Origin: Larix sibirica
Lineage: Eukaryota; Streptophyta; Pinopsida; Pinales; Pinaceae
Length of the DNA: 15,704 nt
Direction: 5' to 3'
NCBI GenBank assembly: GCA_004151065.3
Contig: NWUY0300018213.1
Span: 22,825 to 38,528 of the forward strand
Positions 1-9,290 of this stretch are shown here, one piece after another (position 1 is the stretch's first letter; each line of letters begins with the position of its first letter). The translations under genes and the position numbers were made by a program. Under the pieces are notes generated by a model, which was given only the letters and a program-made list of their open reading frames with translations, made no database searches and had not been told where the DNA came from.

Positions 1-1442
1 CAAAACGATTCTTCATCCCGAAGAGATCAAGAAAATGACTGAATAACTGGGCCAAAATTGATAGTCATTGTTGCTTATGGTTATGAACTAGTGGATGCAG
101 TTGATGGCTCTGGACTGATGTAGGTTTCTATAATGGTTGGGGCTGAGGAGCAAGTCATCGTTTGAAGTCTTCCATGTATGGAGAACTTGTTGATAGCATA
201 AGCTGGTACGGAACACCATCTATGCACGGATTCTGGTACTGAACAACATCAGACGGCCCTTCGATTATGTAAGTGACCAACAAGACAGTCCGTTGTTGTT
301 TTAGAGAAGAAAAACGTCTAAGAAATCAATTATTGGGTCCGCTATACGTTCCACACTTGCTTAAGCTTGCAAATTGATTGGCAATGGCAACTAGGGGCTC
401 AGGAATGTCATTGGTGGCAAGGAACATAATGACAACTCCTGGTCTTGGCACGTCGAGATTTCTCGAAATGCTCATATATCATGGAATGTAGGGCACCTGC
501 CACTGGTAGGGCGTCGAATGATCATATATCACGAGAAGTGATGGGAAATGATCAATGAAGTGTAGTGGGTAAGATTCATAATGCACGAGCATTTCTGATA
601 GAGTAACAAGGGGAAAGGCATAGGGGTGGGGAAGGAAAATGCCATGGTTTCTAACAAATTTCACGGTGGTGCTATACGGGGTATGGGAGACCTTTAATAC
701 TTGAAGTTTTGAAAAGGAAGCGAAGTTTTGAAATGATGGGGATGGGACTGATGAGAAGATGACAAATGTCTAAGTATGGTGCGAGGGTTTCGTGAATCTT
801 CCGTGCAGCTGTTGTAGATTTGCTCGAATAATCGTACGTGTGTCCATAGAGCGATGCCTTGGAACTGAAATGTATGCTGATATGCCGGTGATTTTAATGA
901 TGACACCTCAAGTGTAGACAACTTTTGTCGCATTTGTAATGAGTGATATCTTATGTGACTCATGTGAAGAATATTTCAATTCATGCTTTAGTCAATGGTA
1001 TCATGACTTCTTAGTCGGGGTTGGTCATAGTAATATGTGTTGTACTCCAGTCAACTTCTTCTATGCTTGCTTGTATGTTTTCCAGGTTGGTCATGGTTGG
1101 TCATGTCAATGCTTATTATGAGCTGGTCAACTCGTTCTTGAATATTCTTTTGGTCAATCTTGGGCACCTTCCATTCGTCGGTCAGTTATATATGTATGTT
1201 TGTAGTCGATCCTCTGGCTATGACTAGTCTCATGCTTGTTATTCTAGTCTATAGTCATTGTGATGCACTTAATTTCTTCCAACCATCCACGATTTAACAC
1301 CTTTTTATACAATTTTTTTGACTAATGTAATTAAACTTGGTTAGGAGAGTTAGCTAATTTACAGACTTGGGGCACGATGGTTGACCGAATGATGATATAG
1401 CCATTCAGCCGGCGTCGTGCCCATGCTATGCTTTATAACGTT
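1..1442 (-). other. Post-pol region of copy A (3' UTR, LTR or extra ORF), unrecognised
   Basis: This lies downstream of the integrase in element orientation. It could be 3' UTR and/or LTR, but no matching LTR exists beside gag, so LTR boundaries cannot be drawn. Two short minus-strand frames are open: 89 codons at 694-963 and 61 codons at 479-664. The first contains a stretch FQFQGIALWTHVRLFEQIYN, but neither resembles a family I know. They are in different frames and have no supporting context, so I do not call them genes. On the plus strand the motif TTGGTCA recurs around 1020-1150. Confidence 0.4.
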
Positions 1443-1892
1443 TTAATCTTACACCATTGAAAACTTTGGCAAAAAAAATCCTTGTAGCGTTCTTAGTCGA
1501 ACTGATCCATTGTGATTTATTTCTTCGACTACATATGGGTCGAGCCATGTTGTATGCAATTTCTTAGGTTTTCCTTTGACTCGATTGTCGTTACGTAGTG
1601 ATAAGTCATCGACTGATATATTTTTTCTTTTAATATTGTAGTCATGCCATGCTTTTTGTTTTTGTTTTTGGACTTCATGGTGATGGATGGTTATTTGACG
1701 TTGTTCTTCTAGCTTTGATAAGTCAAAATTTCTAGCTTCAGTGGCTTTAACAATATCCAGGTGAAGTATATCTGCAATAATAGGCACCTACTGTTTAAAA
1801 TGCAGCGAAACAATTGCTTCTTTCCCATATACGAGTTTGAAAGGTGTTTGACCAGTCAACCATTTATAAGTTGTCCTATATGCCCATAAAAT
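1443..1892 (-). pseudogene. Integrase C-terminal part, copy A
   Basis: This is the end of the pol polyprotein. About 1800-1860 encodes the [12 protein letters not shown] motif that follows the catalytic core in plant Gypsy integrases. A TAG stop at 1788-1790 comes next, then a 112-codon open stretch (1449-1787) with many K/Q residues, KQKAWHDYNIKRKNI, and near the end KPKKLHTTWLDPYVVEEI and NGSVRLRTLQGFFLPK. That is the usual integrase tail with its SH3-like fold (known for the family). I see no chromodomain. The TAG makes it non-functional. The segment lies inside the exact duplication, so copy B has the same stop. Confidence 0.85.
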
Positions 1893-2640
1893 TCATGTCC
1901 TCCCAGTCGTCTTTCTCAATATTACAAAGCTTTGTTAGACCTTTAATTAATGTTTTTTTAAATGCTTCAATTGCTCCATTCGACTGCGAATGATATGAAG
2001 AACTCTTATGGTGGTCAATCATAAATTCCTCGAGTAGTATTGATATAGTATTGTTGAGTAAATGTGTCCCTCTGTCTCTAATAAGAGTGAGGGGGCACTC
2101 GAACCTTGTGACAATATTCTCATATATGAATTTTGCAGCTACTTCACTAGAACATGCTTCGACAGCTTCACTTCTGCCCATTTAGTAACATATTCGACTG
2201 CTTGATAATGTATCTAGCTCTCGTTCATCGGCCAATATGGAAATGGTCCAATGAAGTCGATAGCCCATATTTCAAATGTTAAACTAGGGATTAACAGGCA
2301 TTAATGGCAATTTCATTCTTTGGTAGTGGTCGGCCTAATCTTTGACACTTGTCACATTTATTTACCTGATTTTGCAGCTTTGTGTAATGTCGGCCACCAT
2401 AGACCAGACTGTAAATTTTTCTCGTAGTCGTGTGGCATGATAGTGTCCTCCAGCAGGTCCACTATGAGCTTCATCGATGATATTTTGTGTTCATGTTCTA
2501 ACACACATCGTCGCAGTACTTCGTCGGGTCCAAGCTTATACAAAAATCCATTCATTAAAGTATATGGTGAGCCTTCATTGCAAGTATCTTTCTTTTCTTT
2601 TCTGGCATTCCTTTCAGGAGCTTGACCTTGCTCAAGAAAT
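1893..2640 (-). pseudogene. Integrase zinc-binding domain and catalytic core, copy A
   Basis: The N-terminal zinc-binding part is at about 2345-2560: CLEHEH-like and GLWWPTLHKA stretches and a clear CDKC at about 2345-2356. The first catalytic Asp lies in the W-A-I-D-F-I-G-P-type motif at about 2247-2268. An open stretch at 1876-2181 holds the other two: Asp in IRDRGTH (codon 2074-2076) and Glu in NGAIEAF (codon 1966-1968), 35 residues apart, the D-35-E spacing expected of retroviral-type integrases. The frames for these parts differ, so the protein is broken by indels. An 8-base loss just right of 1892 also destroys the frame at the end of the core. Confidence 0.85.
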
Positions 2641-2643
2641 TTG

Positions 2644-3195
2644 CTATATCCTGCAGTTTGTCGGTACGGCTTCGACTCGAAATAATGGGGTGAGCAACTC
2701 ATCAGTCAATTCCGTCGGGTCTTCTCCTGTTTCAACTCGTGACAGATGGTCGGGCCCGACATTATTCTTTCCAGGTCGGACAACTATTTCGAATTCAAAT
2801 TCCTGGAACAAGAGTAGCCATCTGCATAACCGACCATGATGCAGAGGTTTATTGACTAAGTATTTGAGCTTGATGATCTGTGTAAAATATAAATGGATTA
2901 GCCAAGAGGTAATGTCGATACTTCTGAAGTGCAAAAACCATGCCTAAGGCTTCTCGTTCTGTGTAGAGTAATTTCTTTCTGCCTTATTTAACTTCCTACT
3001 AGCATATGCATTTGGATAATCCATTCCATCTTCTCCTGGTGGGTAAGAATTGCACCGACTGCAATGCCCAGGCTCGATATGAACATGAAACTGGATCGAC
3101 CAATTTGGGAATCTCAAATTGGGGCTTCGACGAGTTTCCTTTTAAGAGCTCAAATGATTCTGTGCACTTCTTGAGACCATCTGAAATCTTGGTTT
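2644..3195 (-). pseudogene. RNase H domain, copy A
   Basis: The stretch at 2644-2934 encodes IIKLKYLVNKPLHHGRLCRW, LLLFQEFEFEIVVRPGKNNV and GPDHLSRVETGE. This is the RNase H-like end of Ty3/Gypsy RT, and the Asp of GPDHLSR is the usual last catalytic residue. Further upstream (about 2935-3195) the remainder is in other frames, including a region matching copy B's FHVHIEA, where the usual first Asp codon is GAG. The TDH-type motif before LKYLVNK is scrambled here (FTQI) by an indel. Not functional. Confidence 0.8.
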
Positions 3196-3199
3196 TCTT

Positions 3200-3900
3200 T
3201 TAAGTAATTCTTCCAATGGATATGTCATGTCAGAATAGTACCTTATAAATTTCCGATAATAGCCTGTGTGACCGAGAAGTATTCTGACTTGCTTTGGATT
3301 TACTGGTGGTTTCAAGTCGAGGATAACTTTAATTTTGCATAATCGACTTTGATCCCTTCTTTACACAATATGTCCAAGTAAGATACCGATTGGAGTTGCA
3401 AAGATGCACTTTTTAATATTCAATGATAGTTGGATTTGTCGACATCGTTCTAACATCAGTCGAAGATATTGGATATGATCCCTTAATAGTGAGTATATTG
3501 TCTAGTCATCAAGTAAACGGCCATAGTTTTATATATGTACTCTTGGAATGCTTTACAACTATTACTGGAGAATACGATTGGTGCATTCTTTAGTCCAAAG
3601 GCATAAATTTATAGGAAATGATCCAAATTACAGACAAATGTCATTTTGTTGTTGATCTTCCTTTGCAATAGGGACTTGATTAGTAGCCTGAGAATGTCGG
3701 TGAAAGAGTAACATTCATGTCCTGCAACTTCGTTGATAATTTCTCGGCGAAAGGTGTAGGGAATGGGTCGGTTAACGTCACTTTATTCAATCCTCTGAAG
3801 TCGACACAATTCTTAATTTTTTCGGATCGTGTTTCTTTGGTTGGACGACCATAGGCTATGCCCATTCAAACTGGATCGACTGGTAGATGATCCTATAGCA
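3200..3900 (-). pseudogene. Reverse transcriptase, copy A
   Basis: Fragments in several frames align with copy B's RT: the thumb region around 3240-3420, the YxDD region at 3500-3518, and CVDFRGLNKVTLTDPFPTPF at about 3750-3830. At 3500-3518 the two Asp codons are present but one base out of frame, and the Trp codon expected next is TAG. Another single-base loss follows PTPF and scrambles the motif around the first catalytic Asp. The enzyme would copy element RNA into DNA; this copy cannot. Confidence 0.8.
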
Positions 3901-4382
3901 AGCATATTCTCAATTTCCTTTTTACTATGTCCTTATATTTGTGTGCCAACTTATAAGGTCGTTTCTTGACAGGCTTGGCATCTGGTTTTATGTTGATCTT
4001 CATTTCCCCATTTCTTGGACTAGTCCTTTTAAATCTTGTAATCTCTGCAAAAACATCCTTGATATTCTTTCAATAAGTTAGTAATGTCGGCTACTTGTTG
4101 GTCGGACCAGTAATCTCCAATCTTTGCCATTTTTGGTCGTCGTCATTTGAGATGTCGACTTCTTTTATTTTGATTTCCACGTCCATCCATTCTGGTGCTC
4201 TTTGTTCGTTGATCTTTCCTCTCCTTCCTTGAATTCTGTAAATGCCTGGGGAAAGTCACTTTCAGTCAATTTTCTGGTTCTGCTTTTTCTTCTGTGTTGA
4301 TTTTCATCAAAGTTTTTATAGGCTTTTGAACATTAGGGTGATGTCTTTTCCATTGGAAACTCTTCCCAACGTTTTATCATTT
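3901..4382 (-). other. gag-RT linker, copy A; no protease motif seen
   Basis: This region corresponds to 8835-9290 of copy B and lies where Ty3/Gypsy elements normally have an aspartic protease. I find no D-T/S-G active-site motif in any minus frame. The recognisable parts are the stretch just before RT (an acidic Leu-rich segment and an M-G-E-M-K-I-type motif) and a Lys/Glu-rich segment. Broken by indels. Confidence 0.5.
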
Positions 4383-4848
4383 TCAAGCTCTAGTTCGTGT
4401 CGATCGACATATTGGTCTTGTTGTGAGATTGTTGCAAGTCGGTTGAGGTCTTCTCGACGTCAGACGTAGTAGTCTCATTCGTCGGTTGCAAAAAAAAATT
4501 ATTTGCTTCGACCGCTTCTCTTCTGTTTTCTTCTTCTGGGGAAAGAAAAATATTTGATGAAATTTTGTTTGAGTTCTGCCAATTGAATGTTTCTCCTCTG
4601 GACTTCTTCCATCTTGTACCACTTGCTTGGTATATCTTCGAGTGTATTCAGAAAAATATGGTGGATATAATCTTTCATCTCGGATATCTGACTCATTTCC
4701 ACTCACTTTCACATATACTGATATGGCGGACTAGGATCTTGACCTTGCTAAATTTAGGTATCATAGACTTGTGCTGTCATTCTTTCCTCCAAATCGTTCA
4801 ATAAAAGTTTGTAGAAGCAGTAGTCCAAGTTCTGAAGACAGATTGATG
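4383..4848 (-). pseudogene. gag (capsid) fragment, copy A
   Basis: The stretch at 4499-4702 encodes CESEWKVSQISEMKDYIHHI-like sequence, then LEDIPSKWYKMEEVQ and LKQNFIKYFSF, which I recognise as the capsid region of plant Gypsy gag. The part nearer 4848 corresponds to copy B's LQTWTTASTNFIERFGGK but is broken by single-base indels. The 5' end of gag is missing because the copy stops at the N at 4849, at the base equivalent to 9739 in copy B. In life Gag would form the virus-like particle; this fragment is dead. Confidence 0.8.
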
Positions 4849-4849
4849 N
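4849..4849. other. Single N at the junction of the two element copies
   Basis: One undetermined base sits exactly where copy A ends and the exact 1892-bp repeat begins again. The left flank ends in gattgatg, which in copy B (9732-9739) continues into gag; here it jumps to the sequence that also begins the window. This fits a contig join with a one-base placeholder better than a random unreadable base. Confidence 0.7.
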
Positions 4850-6291
4850 CAAAACGATTCTTCATCCCGAAGAGATCAAGAAAATGACTGAATAACTGGG
4901 CCAAAATTGATAGTCATTGTTGCTTATGGTTATGAACTAGTGGATGCAGTTGATGGCTCTGGACTGATGTAGGTTTCTATAATGGTTGGGGCTGAGGAGC
5001 AAGTCATCGTTTGAAGTCTTCCATGTATGGAGAACTTGTTGATAGCATAAGCTGGTACGGAACACCATCTATGCACGGATTCTGGTACTGAACAACATCA
5101 GACGGCCCTTCGATTATGTAAGTGACCAACAAGACAGTCCGTTGTTGTTTTAGAGAAGAAAAACGTCTAAGAAATCAATTATTGGGTCCGCTATACGTTC
5201 CACACTTGCTTAAGCTTGCAAATTGATTGGCAATGGCAACTAGGGGCTCAGGAATGTCATTGGTGGCAAGGAACATAATGACAACTCCTGGTCTTGGCAC
5301 GTCGAGATTTCTCGAAATGCTCATATATCATGGAATGTAGGGCACCTGCCACTGGTAGGGCGTCGAATGATCATATATCACGAGAAGTGATGGGAAATGA
5401 TCAATGAAGTGTAGTGGGTAAGATTCATAATGCACGAGCATTTCTGATAGAGTAACAAGGGGAAAGGCATAGGGGTGGGGAAGGAAAATGCCATGGTTTC
5501 TAACAAATTTCACGGTGGTGCTATACGGGGTATGGGAGACCTTTAATACTTGAAGTTTTGAAAAGGAAGCGAAGTTTTGAAATGATGGGGATGGGACTGA
5601 TGAGAAGATGACAAATGTCTAAGTATGGTGCGAGGGTTTCGTGAATCTTCCGTGCAGCTGTTGTAGATTTGCTCGAATAATCGTACGTGTGTCCATAGAG
5701 CGATGCCTTGGAACTGAAATGTATGCTGATATGCCGGTGATTTTAATGATGACACCTCAAGTGTAGACAACTTTTGTCGCATTTGTAATGAGTGATATCT
5801 TATGTGACTCATGTGAAGAATATTTCAATTCATGCTTTAGTCAATGGTATCATGACTTCTTAGTCGGGGTTGGTCATAGTAATATGTGTTGTACTCCAGT
5901 CAACTTCTTCTATGCTTGCTTGTATGTTTTCCAGGTTGGTCATGGTTGGTCATGTCAATGCTTATTATGAGCTGGTCAACTCGTTCTTGAATATTCTTTT
6001 GGTCAATCTTGGGCACCTTCCATTCGTCGGTCAGTTATATATGTATGTTTGTAGTCGATCCTCTGGCTATGACTAGTCTCATGCTTGTTATTCTAGTCTA
6101 TAGTCATTGTGATGCACTTAATTTCTTCCAACCATCCACGATTTAACACCTTTTTATACAATTTTTTTGACTAATGTAATTAAACTTGGTTAGGAGAGTT
6201 AGCTAATTTACAGACTTGGGGCACGATGGTTGACCGAATGATGATATAGCCATTCAGCCGGCGTCGTGCCCATGCTATGCTTTATAACGTT
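4850..6291 (-). other. Post-pol region of copy B, unrecognised
   Basis: Identical to 1-1442. It carries the same 89-codon (5543-5812) and 61-codon (5328-5513) minus-strand open stretches, neither of which I recognise. It may hold the element's 3' UTR and LTR, but the boundaries cannot be set without a second LTR. Confidence 0.4.
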
Positions 6292-6741
6292 TTAATCTTA
6301 CACCATTGAAAACTTTGGCAAAAAAAATCCTTGTAGCGTTCTTAGTCGAACTGATCCATTGTGATTTATTTCTTCGACTACATATGGGTCGAGCCATGTT
6401 GTATGCAATTTCTTAGGTTTTCCTTTGACTCGATTGTCGTTACGTAGTGATAAGTCATCGACTGATATATTTTTTCTTTTAATATTGTAGTCATGCCATG
6501 CTTTTTGTTTTTGTTTTTGGACTTCATGGTGATGGATGGTTATTTGACGTTGTTCTTCTAGCTTTGATAAGTCAAAATTTCTAGCTTCAGTGGCTTTAAC
6601 AATATCCAGGTGAAGTATATCTGCAATAATAGGCACCTACTGTTTAAAATGCAGCGAAACAATTGCTTCTTTCCCATATACGAGTTTGAAAGGTGTTTGA
6701 CCAGTCAACCATTTATAAGTTGTCCTATATGCCCATAAAAT
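6292..6741 (-). pseudogene. Integrase C-terminal part, copy B
   Basis: Same sequence as 1443-1892: the [12 protein letters not shown] motif, an in-frame TAG at 6637-6639, then a 112-codon stretch ending in NGSVRLRTLQGFFLPK. Unlike copy A, the frame at its right edge continues sensibly into the core (an [12 protein letters not shown]-type motif around 6700-6755), so here the C-terminal part and core are still joined. Confidence 0.85.
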
Positions 6742-7510
6742 AGTTGGTATCATGTCATCCCAGTCATCTTTGTTGGTATTACAAAGATTTGTTAGACTTT
6801 TGGTTAATGTTTTGTTAAATGCTTCAATTGCTCCATTCGACTACGGATGATATGAAGAACTCTTATGGTGGTCGATCACTAATTCCTTGAGTAGTATTGA
6901 TATCATCTTATTGAGGAAATGTATCCCTCTTTCACTAATAAGAGTGAGGGGGCACCCAAACCATGTGACAATATTCTCATATATGAATTTTGCAGCCACT
7001 TCACTATAACATGCTTCGACGGCTTCAACTTCTGCCCATTTAGTAACATATTCGACTGCTATGATAATGTATCTAGCTCTCGTTCATCGGCCAAATATTG
7101 GAAATGGTCCAATGAAGTCGATAGCCCAAATTTCAAATGTTAAACTGGGATTAACAGGCATTAATGGCATTTCATTCGTTGGTGGTGGTCGGCCTAATCT
7201 TTGACACTTGTCGCATTTATTTACCCGATTTTTGTAGTCTTTATGCAATGTCGGCCACCATAGACCAAAGTGTAAAAAATTTCACGCATTCGTATCGGCG
7301 TGATAGTGTCCTCCAGCAAGTCCACTATGAGCTTTCTCAATGATATTTTGGTGTTCATGTTCTAATATGCACCGTCTCAATACTTCGTCGAGTCCAAGCT
7401 TATACAAAATTCCATTCATTAAAGTACATGGGGCATCCTTCATTGCAAGTATCTTCCTTTTATTTTCTAACATTCCGTTAAGTGCTTGTCCTTGCTAAAG
7501 AAATTATGCT
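6742..7510 (-). pseudogene. Integrase zinc-binding domain and catalytic core, copy B
   Basis: The zinc-binding part at 7196-7473 shows YKLGLDEVLRRCILEHEH, HSGLAGGHYHAD and, after a frame break, NKCDKCQRLGRPP, giving the H-H-C-C set. The first catalytic Asp is in FEIWAIDFIGPF at about 7104-7140. The second position reads ISERG: Glu (GAA, 6931-6933) replaces Asp, which copy A keeps. The Glu of NGAIEAF is present. A TAG at 6841-6843 stands where copy A has the Gln of the Y-H-x-Q-S-N-G motif. So copies A and B carry different lesions in the same domain. Not functional. Confidence 0.87.
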
Positions 7511-7515
7511 ATATC

Positions 7516-8068
7516 CTATAATTCGGTCGGTACGACTTTGACTCGAAATAAGTGGGCGTTGGGAATCTCATCGTCAATTCCATTGGGATCTTCTCCTGTT
7601 TCGACTCGTGAGATATGGTCGGGCCCGACATTAGTCTTTCCAGGTCGGAAAACTATTTCGAATTCAAATTCCTCGAACAAGAGTAGCCATCTGCATAACC
7701 GACCACGATGCAAAGGTTTATTGACTAAGTATTTGAGCACTTGATGATCTATGTAAAATATAAATGGATTGGCCAAGAGGTAATGTCGATACTTCTGAAG
7801 TGCAAAAACCATGCCTAAGGATTCTCGTTCTGTAGTAGAGTAATTTCTTTCTGCCTTGTTTAACTTCTAACTAGCATATGCATTTGGATAATCCATTCCA
7901 TCTTCTCCTGGATAGGTAAGAATTGCACCGACTGCAATTCCCAAGGCCTCGATATGAACATGAAACTGGATTGACCAATTTGGGAATCTCATAATTGGGG
8001 CTTCGACGAGTTTCCTTTTAAGGAGCTCAAATGATTCTGTGCATTCTTGAGAACATCTAAAATCTTGA
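7516..8068 (-). pseudogene. RNase H domain, copy B
   Basis: An almost continuous frame from about 8050 to 7516. It begins with FELLKRKLVEAPIMRFPNW, then FHVHIEALGIAVGAIL, TTERESLGMVFALQKYRHYL, FYIDHQVLKYLVNK and GPDHISRVETGE. The family's active site uses an Asp in the H-I-D-A motif, the Glu of TTERE, the Asp of T/I-D-H and the Asp of GPDH. The first reads Glu here (GAG) and the other three are present. A TAG near 7870 interrupts it. Its normal role is to degrade the RNA strand during reverse transcription. Confidence 0.85.
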
Positions 8069-8070
8069 TT

Positions 8071-8834
8071 TTATTTTAGTAATTCTTCCAATTGATATGT
8101 CATGTTAGAATAATACCTTATAAATTTCCGATAATAGCCTGTGTGACCGAGAATTATTTTGACTTTTTTTGGATTTACTGGTGGTTTCAGGTCGAGGATG
8201 ACTTTAATATTTGCATAGTCGACTTTGATCCCTTCTTTGCACACAATATGTCCAAGTACGATACCGATTGGACTTGAAAAGATGCACTTTTTAATATTCA
8301 ATGATAGTTGGATTTGTCAGAATCGTTCTAACATCAATCGGAGATATTGGATATGATCCATTAATAGTTAGTATATTGTCTAGTCGTCAAGTAAACGGTC
8401 ATAGTTTTATATATGTACTCTTGGAATGCTTTGGAAACTATTATGGAGAATACGACTAGTGCATTATTTAGTCCAAATGGCATAAATTTATAGGCAAATG
8501 ATCCAAATTGACAGACAAATGTCATTTTGTTTTGATCTTCCTTTGAAATAGGGACTTGATTATAGCTTGAGAATTTGTCGGTGAAAGAATAAAATTCATG
8601 TCCTGCAACTTCGTTGATAATTTCATCGGTGAAAGATGTAGGGAATGGGTCGGTTAACGTCAATTTATTCAATCCTATGAAGTCGACACAAATTCTTAAT
8701 TTTTTCGGATCGTGTTTCTTGAATTGGACGACCATATGGCTATCCCATTCAAACTGGTCGATTGGATAGACGACTCCTATAGCAAGCACATTCTCAATTT
8801 CATTTTCTCCTATGTCCTTATATTTGTGTGCCAA
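8071..8834 (-). pseudogene. Reverse transcriptase, copy B
   Basis: The longest open stretch of the element, 157 codons (8361-8834): VVYPIDQFEWDSHMVVQF, then KKLRICVDF, NKLTLTDPFPTSFTDEIINE, the first catalytic Asp in YSFTDKFSSYNQVP (about residue 86) and the substrate-binding motif FMPFGLNNALVVFS (about 118-130). At 8378-8396 the Y-x-D-D active site is out of frame: after TVY the reading becomes LTTRQ, because one base is missing, and the next Trp codon is TAG. The thumb follows at 8071-8301 in another frame (LGHIVCKEGIKVDYANIKVI, LGHTGYYRKFIRYY). The enzyme is dead, and copy A shares the same active-site lesion. Confidence 0.9.
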
Positions 8835-9290
8835 CTTATAAGGTCATTTCTTGACAGGCTTGGCATATGGTTTTATGCTGATCTTCATTTCGCCCATTTC
8901 TTGGACTAGTCATTTTAAATCTGTGTAATCTCGTGCAAAAATATCTTGATACTCTTTCAATAAGTTAGTAATGTCGGCTATTGTTTGGTCGGACCAGTAA
9001 TCTCCAATCTTTGCCATTTTTGGTCAGTCGTCATTTGATATGTCGACTTCTTTTATTTTGATTTCCACGTCCATCCATTTTGGTGATCTTTGTTCATTGA
9101 TCTTTCGCTCTCCTTCTTTGAATTATGTAAATACTTGGGCGAAGTCAGTTTCAGTCAGTTTTTCAGGTTCTGCTTTTTCTTCTGTGTTGATTTTCATCAA
9201 AGTTTTTATCGGTTTTTGAACATTAGGGTGATGTCTTTTCCATCATAAACTCTTTCCCAACATTTTATCATTTTCAAGCTCTAGTTGTGT
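8835..9290 (-). other. gag-RT linker, copy B; no protease motif seen
   Basis: Read from the minus strand this gives INTEEKAEPEKLTETDFAQV, a Lys/Glu-rich segment, DYWSDQTIADITNLLKEYQD and MGEMKISIKPYAKPVKK, leading into RT. The second half is the usual N-terminal lead-in of plant Gypsy RT. The aspartic protease expected between gag and RT is not visible: I find no D-T/S-G in any frame. The length is the same as in copy A, so this is not a deletion private to one copy. Confidence 0.5.

Larger units (their letters stand above)
1..1892. repeat. Direct repeat, left copy, identical to 4850-6741
   Basis: Positions 1-1892 equal 4850-6741 at a constant offset of 4849 with no difference found by eye. 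Every minus-strand reading frame in it recurs unchanged in the second copy. The identity stops abruptly at 1892/6741: an 8-base length difference follows at once, and then dense mismatches and indels. The repeat starts exactly at the first base of the window and exactly after the N at 4849. Confidence 0.95.
1..4848 (-). mobile_element. Ty3/Gypsy retrotransposon copy A, degenerate and truncated
   Basis: A decayed LTR-retrotransposon interior read right to left: gag (4383-4848), linker, RT, RNase H, integrase, then post-pol sequence down to position 1. The order RT-RNase H-integrase is that of Ty3/Gypsy, not Ty1/Copia. No frame stays open for more than about 120 codons, because single-base indels and stops are scattered throughout. 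No LTR pair, primer-binding site or target duplication is visible. The gag end is cut off at the N at 4849, so the 5' part of the element is missing. Several residues are closer to the family norm here than in copy B (for example the D and Q codons of the integrase core), so A is not simply a worse read of B. Confidence 0.85.
4850..6741. repeat. Direct repeat, right copy, identical to 1-1892
   Basis: Second copy of the exact 1892-base repeat. It starts on the first base after the N and ends inside the integrase core. Beyond 6741 the two copies fall to roughly nine matching bases in ten by eye, with many indels. Confidence 0.95.

Noticed and set aside
2437-2839. Plus-strand frames opposite the integrase and RNase H pieces of copy A
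   Set aside because: Shadows of the minus-strand pol coding pattern; no recognisable domain.
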